Source: CBDUBS01 sp965365445
Lineage (GTDB): Bacteria; Bacteroidota; Rhodothermia; Rhodothermales; DASSAV01
Length of the DNA stretch: 7,446 bases
Direction of reading: 5' to 3'
NCBI GenBank assembly: GCA_965365445.1
Contig: CBDUBS010000180.1
Coordinates: forward strand, 1-7,446
Part shown: in pieces, positions 5,710 through 7,446 of the stretch
Layout: each line of letters starts with the position of its first letter
How positions within the stretch are numbered: the first letter of the stretch is position 1
Notes under the pieces: model-generated
The model's database searches: none
The model's input: only the letters and a program-made list of their open reading frames with translations
What the model was told of the DNA's origin: nothing
Translations under genes and position numbers: made by a program

Positions 5710-7446
5710 TCAGCCGCCGTCCACCGGGGAGGTCCGGCACACCCGGGGCATCCGGGCGAGCGACCGGTTGAAGTCGCGATACAGGGCGGCGTCGCCGGAT
5801 GGGTGGCATTCCAGGCAAACGCCCACGCGCAATATGCGTTGCTGCTCGGTCCGGTTGAAGGGCCGCGCCCCGGTCCGGGTGGAAACAGGGCCGCGCCTGT
5901 CGGCCAGAAAAGCCGTCCAGGCATCCCCCGGCAAACCGTCTCGCAGCGGCGCGTACAGCGGGTCGAACCGCCACGCCGAGCTATCGCCCGGAGACAGCAC
6001 GCCGCGCCCCACCCCCAGCGCCGACGGATCGGCATGGCAGGACCGGCAGGTTCTTCCCTCGGCGGCCGTCGTGTGCGGCGCGGCCGGAGCGTACAGCCGG
6101 TGGAAGCTGCCTTCGGCCCGCAGCCTCTCCAGGCTGCCGGCCAGGTTGCGGCGGTTCGCATTCAGCGTCATGATCATGCCGGGTGCAAACGGTTCGATGC
6201 GGGGCGCATCGCCGGGTTTACGGGAAAACAGGCCCAGCACCGGCGCATCGGCATGAAAATCCGACGCGAACTCCTGCCAGGTCCCTTCGCGGTCCCGCTG
6301 GGTGTGGCAGCCCACGCATTGAGGAACCCAGGCCGAATGGCAGCTCTGGCATGACACCCGCTCATGACCCGGCAGGAGGCACGCTTCCGTCGGCGCGGCC
6401 AGCGGATGCCGCTTGCCGGAGCGTTTTTCTTCCAGCACGGGCCGCCCCGCCTCGTCCAGGAACACGTTCACCAGGGCGCGGCCCTTTTCGGCCGTTGTCA
6501 CATACCGGCGCTCCGGGTCGGGGGCCGCGTGGCGGATGAGCAGAATCTTCCGTGCGTCGAGATCGAGCCCGTCCCACGTCACGGTCGGCGGGGCGGCGGC
6601 GTGGCAGTCCGAGCACTGCACATGGGTCGCCTGATTCTGGTGGGCGTACACCGTGCCGTCTCCCATCGTCTCGTAGGACGTGTGGCAATCGATGCAGGCC
6701 AGGCCCGCTTCATGGTGTACATCCGCCGGCTGCCTTTCGAACACCCTGCCGTCCATCAACACCCGATGCGTGTCGTCGGGCGGGGCCGGAAGCAGTGTTT
6801 CATGCCGGCCTTCGTAGTTCGTGCTGATGCGTCCCGAGCGGCTGTGGCACCCGAAGCAATGGTCGTTGCTCACGTCGATGGTGAGCCGGGGATGAATGTC
6901 CGGCCCCCTTTCGGCCCCATACACGATGTGGCAGGCCACGCACCCCCCGCCCCGCGACATCTCGGATACCGGCCCCGGCAGCGGCTTTTCGCTCCCGAGG
7001 TGGCAGGTGCTGCACAGTTGCCGGAGGTGCTCGTCGGCCGGACTGTGATGCAGATCCCCCAGGCCGTCCTGTCCGTCCGGCGAATCCTGCTCCCCGAAAA
7101 CCCATCGGTTCACGGAAACGATACCCCTGCCGGTAGCCATGAGCGAAGTGCGCACCCGCTCGACCAGATCGGCGTGGCAGAGGGTTCCGCACGCTTCCGA
7201 CGCATTGGACAGGTTGCCAGGCACGAGGAACATGCCCTCGTGGGCCTCCTGCATCTCCGCCGAAGCCGGGTTTCCGGCGTGGCAGGAGGCGCACCCGATG
7301 GCCGAGGGGTCGTGGAACGGCGAAACCCCCTTCATCTGCCCGTGGCAATCCAGACAGCTTTCTTCCGCCGCCCGGATCGGCTCGGGCGGCCCGGGCCACA
7401 CGAGCCAGAGAAGCACGAGGCCGATCAGCGCCGCCAGACCGTACAT
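5710..7446 (-). CDS. Membrane-anchored multiheme cytochrome c (11 CXXCH plus one CX3CH)
   Basis: The visible product is 578 aa. Residues 3-17 form a hydrophobic helix, a signal anchor or uncleaved Sec signal, so the rest should be periplasmic. Eleven CXXCH heme-attachment motifs start at residues 31, 52, 145, 169, 197, 251, 278, 366, 377, 467 and 544. A twelfth, CGTLCH at 86-91, has three residues between the cysteines. Many further His residues (for example 45, 69, 140, 196, 215, 245, 275, 398, 449) could be distal ligands, consistent with bis-His hemes used for electron transfer. Segments such as SPADEHLRQLCSTCHLG, SRGGGCVACH, HHEAGLACIDCH and SAWVPQCVGCH resemble a widespread but poorly characterised multiheme family. 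A central region (283-355) lacks hemes. The ATG lies exactly at the window edge and no basic residue precedes the helix, so the true start is probably beyond 7446. Role: electron transfer to or from an unidentified partner. Confidence 0.92.
   Translation of the reverse strand: MYGLAALIGLVLLWLVWPGPPEPIRAAEESCLDCHGQMKGVSPFHDPSAIGCASCHAGNPASAEMQEAHEGMFLVPGNLSNASEACGTLCHADLVERVRTSLMATGRGIVSVNRWVFGEQDSPDGQDGLGDLHHSPADEHLRQLCSTCHLGSEKPLPGPVSEMSRGGGCVACHIVYGAERGPDIHPRLTIDVSNDHCFGCHSRSGRISTNYEGRHETLLPAPPDDTHRVLMDGRVFERQPADVHHEAGLACIDCHTSYETMGDGTVYAHQNQATHVQCSDCHAAAPPTVTWDGLDLDARKILLIRHAAPDPERRYVTTAEKGRALVNVFLDEAGRPVLEEKRSGKRHPLAAPTEACLLPGHERVSCQSCHSAWVPQCVGCHTQRDREGTWQEFASDFHADAPVLGLFSRKPGDAPRIEPFAPGMIMTLNANRRNLAGSLERLRAEGSFHRLYAPAAPHTTAAEGRTCRSCHADPSALGVGRGVLSPGDSSAWRFDPLYAPLRDGLPGDAWTAFLADRRGPVSTRTGARPFNRTEQQRILRVGVCLECHPSGDAALYRDFNRSLARMPRVCRTSPVDGG

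Noticed and set aside
5623..6354. Plus-strand 243-codon ORF opposite the multiheme cytochrome
   Set aside because: Antisense to a region with conserved heme motifs; the translation is compositionally biased.

Overview
This GC-rich bacterial window holds six protein genes in three transcriptional blocks. Lineage cannot be fixed from the sequence. Ribosome binding sites are weak or absent before several starts, one candidate promoter resembles the Bacteroidota -33/-7 type (TTTG, then TAnnTTTG), and the galactokinase carries an unusual GNHTDYN motif. A Bacteroidota/Rhodothermota relative is my tentative guess; Verrucomicrobiota-like lineages are an alternative.

Left block (+ strand, 1-1658): the 3' part of a membrane-anchored SRPBCC (cyclase/dehydrase-like) protein, followed 4 nt later by a short-chain dehydrogenase/reductase with an N-terminal hydrophobic stretch. 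They look co-transcribed and probably act on hydrophobic or lipid-like compounds near the membrane. About 300 bp without a gene follows. It contains a compound palindromic repeat (1730-1842), probably a dispersed REP/MITE-type element.

Middle block (+ strand, 1961-5144): a small DUF4405-type membrane cytochrome b with an extra C-terminal domain, then a probable operon of a galactokinase-family sugar kinase and a complete class I xylose isomerase. The last two indicate uptake and breakdown of plant- or polysaccharide-derived sugars.

Right block (- strand, 7446-5173): a large membrane-anchored multiheme cytochrome c with eleven CXXCH motifs plus one CX3CH motif, running to the window edge. After a roughly 200 bp gap comes a small secreted single-domain protein. 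That gap holds a good candidate promoter and a strong leader hairpin.

The most interesting material is redox-related: a probable dodecaheme cytochrome with a non-canonical heme site, and, about 3 kb away, a di-heme-like membrane cytochrome b that could exchange electrons with it. This link rests on proximity and family type only. I see no CRISPR array, tRNA, rRNA, transposase or phage gene.
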